This document shows positions 1 through 4,512 of a stretch of 7,327 bases of DNA, piece after piece (positions within the stretch are counted from its first letter, which is position 1; the number at the start of each line of letters is the position of its first letter). Below the pieces are notes generated by a model, which saw nothing but the letters and a program-made list of their open reading frames with translations, ran no database searches and had not been told where the DNA came from. Position numbers and translations under genes: made by a program. Source of the DNA: JAQWUY01 sp049615605 (GTDB lineage Bacteria > Pseudomonadota > Alphaproteobacteria > JAQWUY01); NCBI GenBank assembly GCA_049615605.1, contig JBMZFW010000047.1:1-7327 (forward strand). Direction: 5' to 3'.

Positions 1-1057
1 TTACATAAAGCCCATCAACACAAGTTGCACCATTAACATCGGTTTTAATTCCGCCAATTTGATAATGTACTGCGGTACGAATTGGAATTTTGTTATAGTT
101 AACATCATATTGTTTGCAAATATTTGCAATTGTTGGGAAACGGGTTGAAAATTTTTCAATAGAAGAGGTATCTAAATAAACACGCTTACCCGTTTGGCGG
201 GTTTTAAACACAGCACGGCTTACCACATCACGCGGTGCAAGTTCATTCATTGGATGATTGATTTCCAATTTTTCATCTTTACCAACGATTAATTTTGCAC
301 CTGCGCCGCGGATTGCTTCTGAAATTAATGGAAGGCGTGGTATTTGTGCGGTAATTTCAACTGGTAAATCAAGTGCAGTTGGATGATATTGGAAAAATTC
401 CATATCTGTTGCTTCGCTTCCGGCTTGCATGGCAAGTTCAAATGCAGATAATGGTTGGGCAGGTGCTGTACGGGAACTGAATATTCCGCAACCACCACCA
501 GTCGCCAGAACAACCGAAGATGTATTAATTGTAAAACCTTGGGTTTCAATGCCACAAACAACATTGTTATCATCTTGTAATAGGGCAGATATTTCACCTT
601 TGATAAAAGTAATATTATCTTGGCTAGATACTTTTTTAAATAACGCTTCAATGATACCTTTACCTGTTGCGTCACCACCAATATGGGCAATGCGTGAATC
701 CGTATGACCGCCTTCGCGACCTTTTGACATATTACCATCGTTGTTTGTGTCAAAGATTATGCCTTGTTCTTGCAACCAATTTATTGTTTCGCTTGAATTT
801 CTTATAAAGTGATTTACCACATTTTCATCACACATACCCGCACCGGCATTTACCGTATCGCATATATGATTGTTGATTGATTCATCGTTGTTTTCGGAAA
901 AGGCAATACCGCCTTGGGCAAACATTGTTGAACCAGATTTCCCCGGTAAGTTATCAGAAACGATAATTATATTTGTATGTTGGTCAAATGATAATGCACA
1001 AGATAATCCGGCGATACCAGTACCAACGATAACTACATCACATTCAATGTTATTCAT
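1..1057 (-). CDS. nadB: L-aspartate oxidase NadB, C-terminus beyond left edge
   Basis: This is the FAD flavoenzyme that oxidises L-aspartate to iminoaspartate, the first step of de novo NAD synthesis, in the cytoplasm; the product goes to NadA. My translation of the minus strand from ATG at 1057 gives about 352 residues. The start MNNIECDVVIVGTGIAGLS carries the GxGxxG dinucleotide-binding motif. GKSGSTMFAQGGIA follows near residue 40, then REGGHTDSRIAHIGGDATG, a glycine-rich ATGGG, EFFQYHPTAL with the family's active-site histidine, ISEAIRGAGA, LAPRDVVSRA and AVHYQIGGIKTD. These are the family blocks in the right order. The remaining roughly 150 residues (end of the FAD domain and the C-terminal helical domain) lie off the window. 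The start is fixed by the one-base TAATG overlap with the nadA stop, which implies translational coupling in a nadA-nadB operon. The GAGA where many members have GEGA is a small deviation. The succinate dehydrogenase/fumarate reductase flavoprotein family is related, but the nadA neighbour settles the call. Confidence 0.96.
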   Translation of the reverse strand, partial: MNNIECDVVIVGTGIAGLSCALSFDQHTNIIIVSDNLPGKSGSTMFAQGGIAFSENNDESINNHICDTVNAGAGMCDENVVNHFIRNSSETINWLQEQGIIFDTNNDGNMSKGREGGHTDSRIAHIGGDATGKGIIEALFKKVSSQDNITFIKGEISALLQDDNNVVCGIETQGFTINTSSVVLATGGGCGIFSSRTAPAQPLSAFELAMQAGSEATDMEFFQYHPTALDLPVEITAQIPRLPLISEAIRGAGAKLIVGKDEKLEINHPMNELAPRDVVSRAVFKTRQTGKRVYLDTSSIEKFSTRFPTIANICKQYDVNYNKIPIRTAVHYQIGGIKTDVNGATCVDGLYV

Positions 1058-2037
1058 TAGCTTACATCCAGCATACGCTGTACTGCACCGTGTGCTTTTT
1101 TGATTGTTTCATCGTCAAGGGTTACTTCAACCGTTTCTTTCTTTAAACATTTTAAAATGTTTTCAAGGGTAATCTTTTTCATATGTGGACACATTCGGCA
1201 CATACCAACAAATTCTGTATTCGGTGATTGTTTTGCGATATTTTGGCTCATTGAACATTCGGTAATAAGGGCAACTTTTGCCGGTTGATTATCAATTACA
1301 TAATTTATCATCCCCGCTGTTGAACCAGCAAAGTCCGCTTCTGCGACAACTTCTTTTGGGCATTCTGGGTGGGCGATAATTGTTAAGTTTGGATCGCCTT
1401 TGCGTAATGATTTCATTTCATCAACAGTAAACAGTTCGTGTACTTCACACGCACCATCGTCCCAAGTAATACATTTAATACCCGTTTGTTTTTCCACATT
1501 ACCAGCCAAGTATTTATCAGGGATAAGAATAATTTCATCAACGCCCAATGACTTTACAATTTTTTCCACATTTCCCGATGTGCAACAAATATCCGTTTCT
1601 GCTTTAACATCTGCCGTTGTGTTTACATAGGTAATAACAGGGCGACCTGGATACTTTTGTTTTAACATTCTTACATCCGCACCAGTGATTGATGATGCCA
1701 ACGAACAACCCGCTGTTTCATCAGGGATAAGTACCTTTTTTTCAGGGCTTAATATTTTTGATGTTTCCGCCATAAAGTGAACGCCCGCCATAACAATTAT
1801 ATCGGCGTCTGTTTTTTGACCTTCAATGGCAAGGGCAAGGCTGTCGCCAACAAAATCAGAAACACAGTGATAAATATCAGGTGTCATATAATTGTGTGCA
1901 AGTATAAACGCATTCTTTTCTTTTTTAAGTTCGTTTATTTCATCAACAATAGGCTTAATATATTCCCAATCATCAGGTGAATATATGTGCTTTATTTTTG
2001 AATATGTATCAATGGATTTAATATTTTTATTAATCAT
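1057..2037 (-). CDS. nadA: Quinolinate synthase NadA, complete
   Basis: NadA is a cytoplasmic [4Fe-4S] enzyme that condenses iminoaspartate from NadB with dihydroxyacetone phosphate to form quinolinate, the NAD precursor. The 326-residue length is typical. Family blocks appear in order: AHNY (47-50), GDSLALA (64-70), MAETSKILSPEK (89-100), a PDETAGCSLA block (105-114), YVNTTADVKAETDICCTSGN (137-156), PDKYLAGN (173-180), GACEVHE (195-201), HPECP (223-227), GSTAGM (238-243), TECSMS (259-264) and CRMCPHMKKIT (280-290). The three cluster ligands are expected to be C111, C197 and a cysteine of the last CxxC, probably C283; this follows from family knowledge, not from the sequence alone. ATG at 2037 is the only plausible start, but no clear Shine-Dalgarno sequence lies upstream, so initiation may be weak or leader-dependent. 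It is the first gene of the operon, and its stop overlaps the nadB start by one base. Confidence 0.98.
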   Translation of the reverse strand: MINKNIKSIDTYSKIKHIYSPDDWEYIKPIVDEINELKKEKNAFILAHNYMTPDIYHCVSDFVGDSLALAIEGQKTDADIIVMAGVHFMAETSKILSPEKKVLIPDETAGCSLASSITGADVRMLKQKYPGRPVITYVNTTADVKAETDICCTSGNVEKIVKSLGVDEIILIPDKYLAGNVEKQTGIKCITWDDGACEVHELFTVDEMKSLRKGDPNLTIIAHPECPKEVVAEADFAGSTAGMINYVIDNQPAKVALITECSMSQNIAKQSPNTEFVGMCRMCPHMKKITLENILKCLKKETVEVTLDDETIKKAHGAVQRMLDVS

Positions 2038-2050
2038 AATGTTTTAATGT

Positions 2051-2061
2051 GGTTTTAAACC
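2051..2061. promoter_or_regulatory. Small inverted repeat in the nadA leader, possible operator
   Basis: GGTTT and AAACC flank a single T, forming an 11-base near-palindrome just downstream of the predicted nadA transcription start. A repressor of NAD biosynthesis could bind here, since nadA operons are commonly NAD-regulated. The site is short and AT-rich and I recognise no known operator (NadR, NrtR, NiaR or NadQ) in it, so chance is a real alternative. Confidence 0.2.
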
Positions 2062-2078
2062 TTAAATTTTATGCCTAA

Positions 2079-2107
2079 ACAATAATGTTTTTGCCTTTTT
2101 AAGTCAA
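2079..2107 (-). promoter_or_regulatory. Sigma70-type promoter of the nadA-nadB operon
   Basis: Read on the minus strand, TTGACT (2107-2102) is followed after exactly 17 bases by TATTGT (2084-2079). That is a 5/6 match at -35 and a 4/6 match at -10. Transcription would begin near 2072, leaving a leader of about 35 bases before the nadA ATG at 2037. It faces away from the promoter at 2160-2188. The match is visible directly; its activity is inferred. Confidence 0.7.
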
Positions 2108-2136
2108 GTATTTTAAATGATATGAAATATTAAAAA

Positions 2137-2211
2137 AACGACAAAAAAGATATATATTGTTGACAGGCGACAAGAAAAACAATACGATTATATACAAGAT
2201 AACGACAAAAA
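2137..2211. repeat. Direct repeat AACGACAAAAA flanking the plus-strand promoter
   Basis: The 11-mer AACGACAAAAA occurs at 2137-2147 and again at 2201-2211, one copy on each side of the promoter at 2160-2188. A third copy of its CGACAA core lies at 2168-2173, inside the promoter spacer. The repeats could be protein-binding sites controlling the gene at 2230. The tract is very A-rich, so coincidence cannot be excluded. Confidence 0.25.
2160..2188 (+). promoter_or_regulatory. Sigma70-type promoter for the 100-residue membrane protein gene
   Basis: A perfect TTGACA (2160-2165) is followed by a 17-base spacer and TACGAT (2183-2188, 4/6 match). The start would fall near 2195, about 35 bases upstream of the ATG at 2230. 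A ribosome binding site AGGAAG (2220-2225) lies four bases before that ATG. The promoter diverges from the nadAB promoter, with 52 bases between the two -35 boxes. Confidence 0.7.
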
Positions 2212-2229
2212 TAAAAAACAGGAAGTTAT

Positions 2230-2532
2230 ATGATTGAATTTATAAGCGAAAATATCCCTTATGTTGATGTTTCCATCGTATATGCTATTGTCTTTGCACT
2301 AGCCTTTAAAAACAGAATAATTACAAGCTATGTCTTTGTAAATATACTGCTTTTTGTTCTTTTGTATATGTTAATTGATTCAGTAAATATCTTATTCTTT
2401 GACAGTTCTGAATTGTTTATTAGTCCATTTCTTGATGAATATTACATAAGTTATGGTATTTTGGTTATCGCAATTATCCGCGTAATATCTAGTCTTTTCA
2501 AAAAAGAAAGACGCGTTTTCGGAAAAAAATAA
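2230..2532 (+). CDS. Small three-helix membrane protein of unknown function
   Basis: I do not recognise a family for this 100-residue protein. It is very hydrophobic, with likely membrane segments at about residues 12-27 (VSIVYAIVFALAF), 33-57 (YVFVNILLFVLLYMLIDSV) and 72-90 (ISYGILVIAIIRVISSLF). It ends in a basic tail, KKERRVFGKK, probably cytoplasmic. No signal peptidase site or conserved catalytic motif is visible. It has its own promoter (2160-2188) and an AGGAAG ribosome binding site, so it is very probably a real gene. It sits between the nad operon and the phage structural genes and could belong to either. The size, three segments and charged C-terminal tail resemble class I holins, and also small exclusion or toxin-like membrane proteins, but none of these is established. 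No lysin gene is next to it. Confidence 0.75.
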   Translation: MIEFISENIPYVDVSIVYAIVFALAFKNRIITSYVFVNILLFVLLYMLIDSVNILFFDSSELFISPFLDEYYISYGILVIAIIRVISSLFKKERRVFGKK

Positions 2533-2551
2533 CATTTTTTCATTTTACCTA

Positions 2552-2580
2552 TTGACATTAGGAAAAAAATCATATATAAC
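2552..2580 (+). promoter_or_regulatory. Near-consensus sigma70 promoter in the gene-free region
   Basis: TTGACA (2552-2557, 6/6) is followed by a 17-base spacer and TATAAC (2575-2580, 5/6). It is the best promoter match in the window. Transcription would start near 2587, almost exactly at the base of the hairpin at 2589-2636. It could drive a short RNA, or the structural operon by read-through of two terminator-like hairpins. Confidence 0.75.
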
Positions 2581-2588
2581 ATTACTTG

Positions 2589-2639
2589 AAAACACCACAA
2601 GTGCGTCCAAAATTTGGATTTAACTTCTGGTGTTTTTTT
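2589..2639 (+). terminator. Long hairpin with T-run: terminator or attenuator
   Basis: Arms AAAACACCA (2589-2597) and TGGTGTTTT (2628-2636) pair over nine bases. After one C/C mismatch, AAGT (2599-2602) pairs with ACTT (2623-2626). An inner TCCA/TGGA helix (2606-2609 with 2615-2618) can cap it. A seven-T run (2633-2639) follows. This could end transcripts of the membrane protein gene at 2230-2532, or nearly all transcripts from the promoter just upstream. The outer part of the stem is AT-rich, so efficiency is uncertain. Confidence 0.6.
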
Positions 2640-2647
2640 GTGGATAA
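2639..2647 (-). promoter_or_regulatory. Perfect DnaA-box match (TTATCCACA on the minus strand)
   Basis: TGTGGATAA on the plus strand is the reverse complement of the consensus DnaA box TTATCCACA, in AT-rich non-coding DNA. A degenerate partner in the opposite orientation lies at about 2652-2660 (TTGCCCACA). A lone 9-mer can occur by chance, and no cluster of boxes is present, so this is a site match and not evidence of an origin. Confidence 0.3.
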
Positions 2648-2694
2648 CTTTTGCCCACAGTTTAAATTTTTTAGATACCATAGATCCTTTTATT

Positions 2695-2722
2695 AAAGCC
2701 CGATTTTTATCGGGCTTTTTTT
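2695..2722 (+). terminator. Strong intrinsic terminator upstream of the capsid gene
   Basis: AAAGCCCGAT (2695-2704) and ATCGGGCTTT (2709-2718) form a perfect ten-base stem around a TTTT loop, followed by T to 2722. On the opposite strand the downstream T-run is poor, so it mainly acts on plus-strand transcription. It insulates the upstream genes from the capsid gene or, if antiterminated, gates capsid expression. No convincing promoter is visible between it and the capsid ATG. Confidence 0.88.
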
Positions 2723-2773
2723 ATGGGGGCAATCTGTATGTTTATAAAAAAACAATAATAACAAGATAAACAT

Positions 2774-2783
2774 AAAGAAAGGA
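2774..2783 (+). promoter_or_regulatory. Ribosome binding site of the capsid gene, AAAGAAAGGA
   Basis: AAAGAAAGGA ends nine bases before the ATG at 2793. The identical 10-mer lies at 6145-6154 before the coiled-coil gene at 6163, and the shorter GAAAGGA at 3954-3960 precedes the tail tube gene. The shared block supports these starts and a common origin of the genes. Confidence 0.75.
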
Positions 2784-2792
2784 AAATATAAT

Positions 2793-3632
2793 ATGACACA
2801 AAATCTTGAATTATCATTTGTCCGCGCATTTGAAGCGGAAGTACACAGCGCCTATCAACGAATGGGCTCAAAACTTCGTGGAACAGTAAGAACTAGAAAC
2901 AATGTAAAAGGTTCGACTACTACATTCCAAGTTGTTGGCAAGGGTTCAGCTGGCACAAAAGCCCGTAACGGTCAAGTTCCAGTTATGAACATCAACCACA
3001 CACCAGTTGAAATTGCATTAAGCGATTACTATGCGGGTGATTGGCTTGATAAATTAGACGAATTAAAATTAAACCACGACGAAAAGACAGTTGTTGCAAA
3101 TGCAGGTGCATATGCACTTGGTCGCAAGACTGATGAACTTATCATCAATGCACTTGATGCGAATGCATCAATTGCAACGACTACTAAATCGGCAACTGAC
3201 CTAAGAAAAACTGATGGCTTAACAAAAGCAAAGGTATTATCAGCATTTGAAAAGCTTGGCGAAGCCGATGTTCCAGATGATGGTGACCGTATTGCGGTTG
3301 TTGGTTGGAAACAGTGGTCTGATTTAATGGCATTACCTGAATTTGCAAGTTCTGATTACATTGGTAAAGATGAACTTCCTTGGAAAGGTACACAAGCAAA
3401 ACGCTGGTTAGGTACATTATGGATTCCACACAGTGGTTTAACAATTAAATCTGGTGCAAGACAATGTTATTGGTATCACAAAAATGCCATTGCCCACGCA
3501 TCAGGCAGTAATGTTAAAACAGATGTTTCGTGGCACGGTGACCGCGCGGCATTCTTTATTAATAATATGATGAGCCAAGGTGCCGGCGTTGTTGATGCAT
3601 CTGGTATCGTTAAATTTGAATGTGCAGAATAA
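2793..3632 (+). CDS. Phage major capsid protein (podovirus, T7 gp10-like role)
   Basis: This 279-residue protein resembles the short major capsid proteins seen next to T7-type tail genes in proteobacterial podoviruses and prophages. Such proteins are expected to adopt the HK97 fold and build the icosahedral shell; the fold is inferred here, not seen. Recognisable blocks are the N-terminal AFEAEVHSAYQRMGSKLRGT (residues 12-31), the glycine/threonine-rich GSTTTFQVVGKG (40-51), TKARNGQVPVMN (55-66), and YYAGDWLDKLDEL followed by AGAYALGRKTDELI (about 79-117). It is shorter than the T7 capsid protein (about 345). The start is supported by a strong ribosome binding site nine bases upstream. It is the first recognisable phage gene after the nad operon, with no portal, scaffold or protease gene upstream. 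It forms a unit with the 85-residue gene, closed by a strong terminator. Confidence 0.87.
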   Translation: MTQNLELSFVRAFEAEVHSAYQRMGSKLRGTVRTRNNVKGSTTTFQVVGKGSAGTKARNGQVPVMNINHTPVEIALSDYYAGDWLDKLDELKLNHDEKTVVANAGAYALGRKTDELIINALDANASIATTTKSATDLRKTDGLTKAKVLSAFEKLGEADVPDDGDRIAVVGWKQWSDLMALPEFASSDYIGKDELPWKGTQAKRWLGTLWIPHSGLTIKSGARQCYWYHKNAIAHASGSNVKTDVSWHGDRAAFFINNMMSQGAGVVDASGIVKFECAE

Positions 3633-3643
3633 GGGGGTAAACT

Positions 3644-3901
3644 ATGAGTTTTAATATTAATAATTTATCAGTCCTTGCCTATGCAAACGGTTTTACATTA
3701 TGGCATTTAAAATCATCAGACAATATGGCTGATGTTGATACAGCGGGCTATCTTAACGAAGCAAACGAAATGATTAGAATTGGCGACATTATAATTGTTT
3801 CAGCTTCTGATAAGACAGGCTTTGTTACGGTATCTGCAAATGCAAGTGGTGTTGTTGATGTAAACAATGCACTTGAAATTACGGCTACTGATACAGACTA
3901 A
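3644..3901 (+). CDS. Conserved phage protein beside the capsid gene, possible head accessory protein
   Basis: The gene encodes an acidic 85-residue protein with motifs SVLAYANGFTLWHLKSSD (residues 9-26), AGYLNEANEMIRIGDIIIV (34-52) and a repetitive serine/alanine/valine-rich end. I recall similar small proteins, with a LAYANGFTLWHY-like start and a GYF...MLRVGD block, directly after capsid genes in podoviruses and prophages, but I cannot name an experimentally supported function. The likely beta-rich content, small size and co-expression with the capsid gene suggest a decoration or head-stabilising protein; that is inference. AGGGGG (3632-3637) serves as ribosome binding site, and only 11 bases separate it from the capsid stop. 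A strong terminator starts 17 bases after its stop, so it shares the high expression expected of the capsid gene. Confidence 0.8.
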   Translation: MSFNINNLSVLAYANGFTLWHLKSSDNMADVDTAGYLNEANEMIRIGDIIIVSASDKTGFVTVSANASGVVDVNNALEITATDTD

Positions 3902-3918
3902 ATAAACAAAAATAAATT

Positions 3919-3951
3919 AGCCCCCATTATTTTATAGTGGGGGCTTTTTTT
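3919..3951 (+). terminator. Strong intrinsic terminator between capsid and tail genes
   Basis: AGCCCCCATTAT (3919-3930) pairs with ATAGTGGGGGCT (3934-3945) over twelve bases including one G-U pair, around a TTT loop. It is followed by a seven-T run (3945-3951). The ribosome binding site of the next gene begins three bases later, so no separate promoter fits between. Tail gene expression therefore depends on read-through. T7 has an equivalent arrangement, with its terminator right after capsid gene 10. Confidence 0.93.
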
Positions 3952-3966
3952 ATGAAAGGAATAACA

Positions 3967-4512
3967 ATGGCAAAAAATAAAATAGATTTAATAAATCGTG
4001 CCTTGGTAAGTATTGGTGCAAACCCAATTCAGGGTTTAGAAGAAAATACTTCCGAAGCATTGGTTTTAAAAGATACATATAATGGTATTCGCGATGGATT
4101 GTTATCGTCGTATCAATGGCGATTTGCTATTAAAAATGCAAGGCTTCAATTAATTAGTGAAGATACAGACGGGACATATCAATTTGGATTACCTGCGGAT
4201 TGTCTAAGGATACTTGATGTTGACGCAAATGGTTATGAAGTAAGAAATGGTATCTTAAAAACACAAACACAAATCGTGGAAATAAGATATATTTTCAGAC
4301 CAGAGGAAGAAGACTTCCCCGCATATTTTGATAATGTACTAGTTAGCAGAATTGCGGCTGAAACTTGTCTTCCATTAACGGACAGTACCACACGAACAGA
4401 TTTCTTATTCGGCAGGTTTGAAAAGGAATTTAAACAGGCAAGGCTTATTGATGCTTCACAAGAAGTAAACGGTAATCTTAATCTTAATATTTTAACGGAT
4501 GTAAGATTATGA
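3967..4512 (+). CDS. Tail tubular protein A-like (T7 gp11-type) adaptor
   Basis: In T7-like phages this protein forms the dodecameric adaptor ring between the portal and the nozzle of the short tail. The 181-residue product compares with 196 in T7. Conserved features include the N-terminal DLINRALVSIGANPIQGLEE (about residues 6-25), SSYQWRFA in the mid-N region, FGLPADCLRILDV, and a C-terminal helical stretch LPLTDSTTRTDFLFGRFEKE. I chose ATG 3967 because GAAAGGA ends six bases upstream and the protein then begins MAKNKIDLINRA. A longer frame from GTG 3937 would start inside the terminator hairpin. An in-frame ATG at 3952 lacks a good ribosome binding site. The TGA stop overlaps the next ATG (ATGA), implying coupling, and shows TGA is a stop codon here. 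Confidence 0.85.
   Translation: MAKNKIDLINRALVSIGANPIQGLEENTSEALVLKDTYNGIRDGLLSSYQWRFAIKNARLQLISEDTDGTYQFGLPADCLRILDVDANGYEVRNGILKTQTQIVEIRYIFRPEEEDFPAYFDNVLVSRIAAETCLPLTDSTTRTDFLFGRFEKEFKQARLIDASQEVNGNLNLNILTDVRL

Larger units (their letters stand above)
2587..2722 (+). ncRNA. Candidate small RNA or structured leader upstream of the capsid gene
   Basis: The segment begins at the predicted start of the promoter at 2552-2580 and ends at the strong terminator at 2695-2722, with no credible reading frame in it. The transcript would be about 50 bases if it ends at the first hairpin, or about 135 bases if it reaches the second. It would carry a large 5' hairpin (2589-2636), a second weak helix TGTGG/CCACA (2639-2643 with 2655-2659) and an AU-rich stretch before the terminator. 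I match it to no known RNA family. It may be an independent regulatory RNA, or the untranslated leader of the capsid transcript. Confidence 0.35.

Noticed and set aside
325..753. Minus-strand open frame of 142 codons
   Set aside because: It lies in another frame of nadB and has a low-complexity, Leu/His-rich product without motifs; nadB itself covers the region with full family motifs.
429..1980. Several plus-strand open frames (429-707, 870-1103, 1100-1288, 1400-1630, 1777-1980)
   Set aside because: All are antisense to nadB or nadA, lack ribosome binding sites and show no recognisable protein features.
2522..2541. A-run/T-run hairpin after the membrane protein gene as its terminator
   Set aside because: The stem is almost wholly A-T and has no T-run after it; the hairpin at 2589-2639 is a better candidate.
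2451..2681. Minus-strand open frame of 76 codons across the gene-free region
   Set aside because: It overlaps the end of the membrane-protein gene, the promoter and the hairpin, and its product has no family features; composition explains it.
2743..2748. TATAAA as -10 box of a capsid promoter
   Set aside because: The hexamer 17 bases upstream (TTTATG) matches -35 at only about three positions and lies in the terminator tail; not convincing.
2787..2792. TATAAT directly before the capsid ATG
   Set aside because: A transcript from it would start inside the coding region and lose the ribosome binding site; no -35 box is correctly spaced.
2038..2792. tRNA gene, att site, integrase or CRISPR repeats at the junction
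   Set aside because: I find no cloverleaf, no regularly spaced repeats, no recombinase frame and no long direct repeat bounding the phage genes within the window.
3184..3444. Minus-strand frame within the capsid gene, and others at 4525-4881, 5156-5338, 5473-5685 and 7070-7282
   Set aside because: They are antisense to well-supported phage genes and show no ribosome binding sites or domains.
3937..3966. GTG start at 3937 for the gp11-like gene
   Set aside because: It falls within the terminator stem and adds ten residues unlike the family; ATG 3967 has a well-spaced GAAAGGA.
3967..4512. Alternative genetic code with TGA as tryptophan
   Set aside because: TGA terminates the gp11-like frame exactly at the expected end and overlaps the next ATG; all tryptophans I read are TGG.
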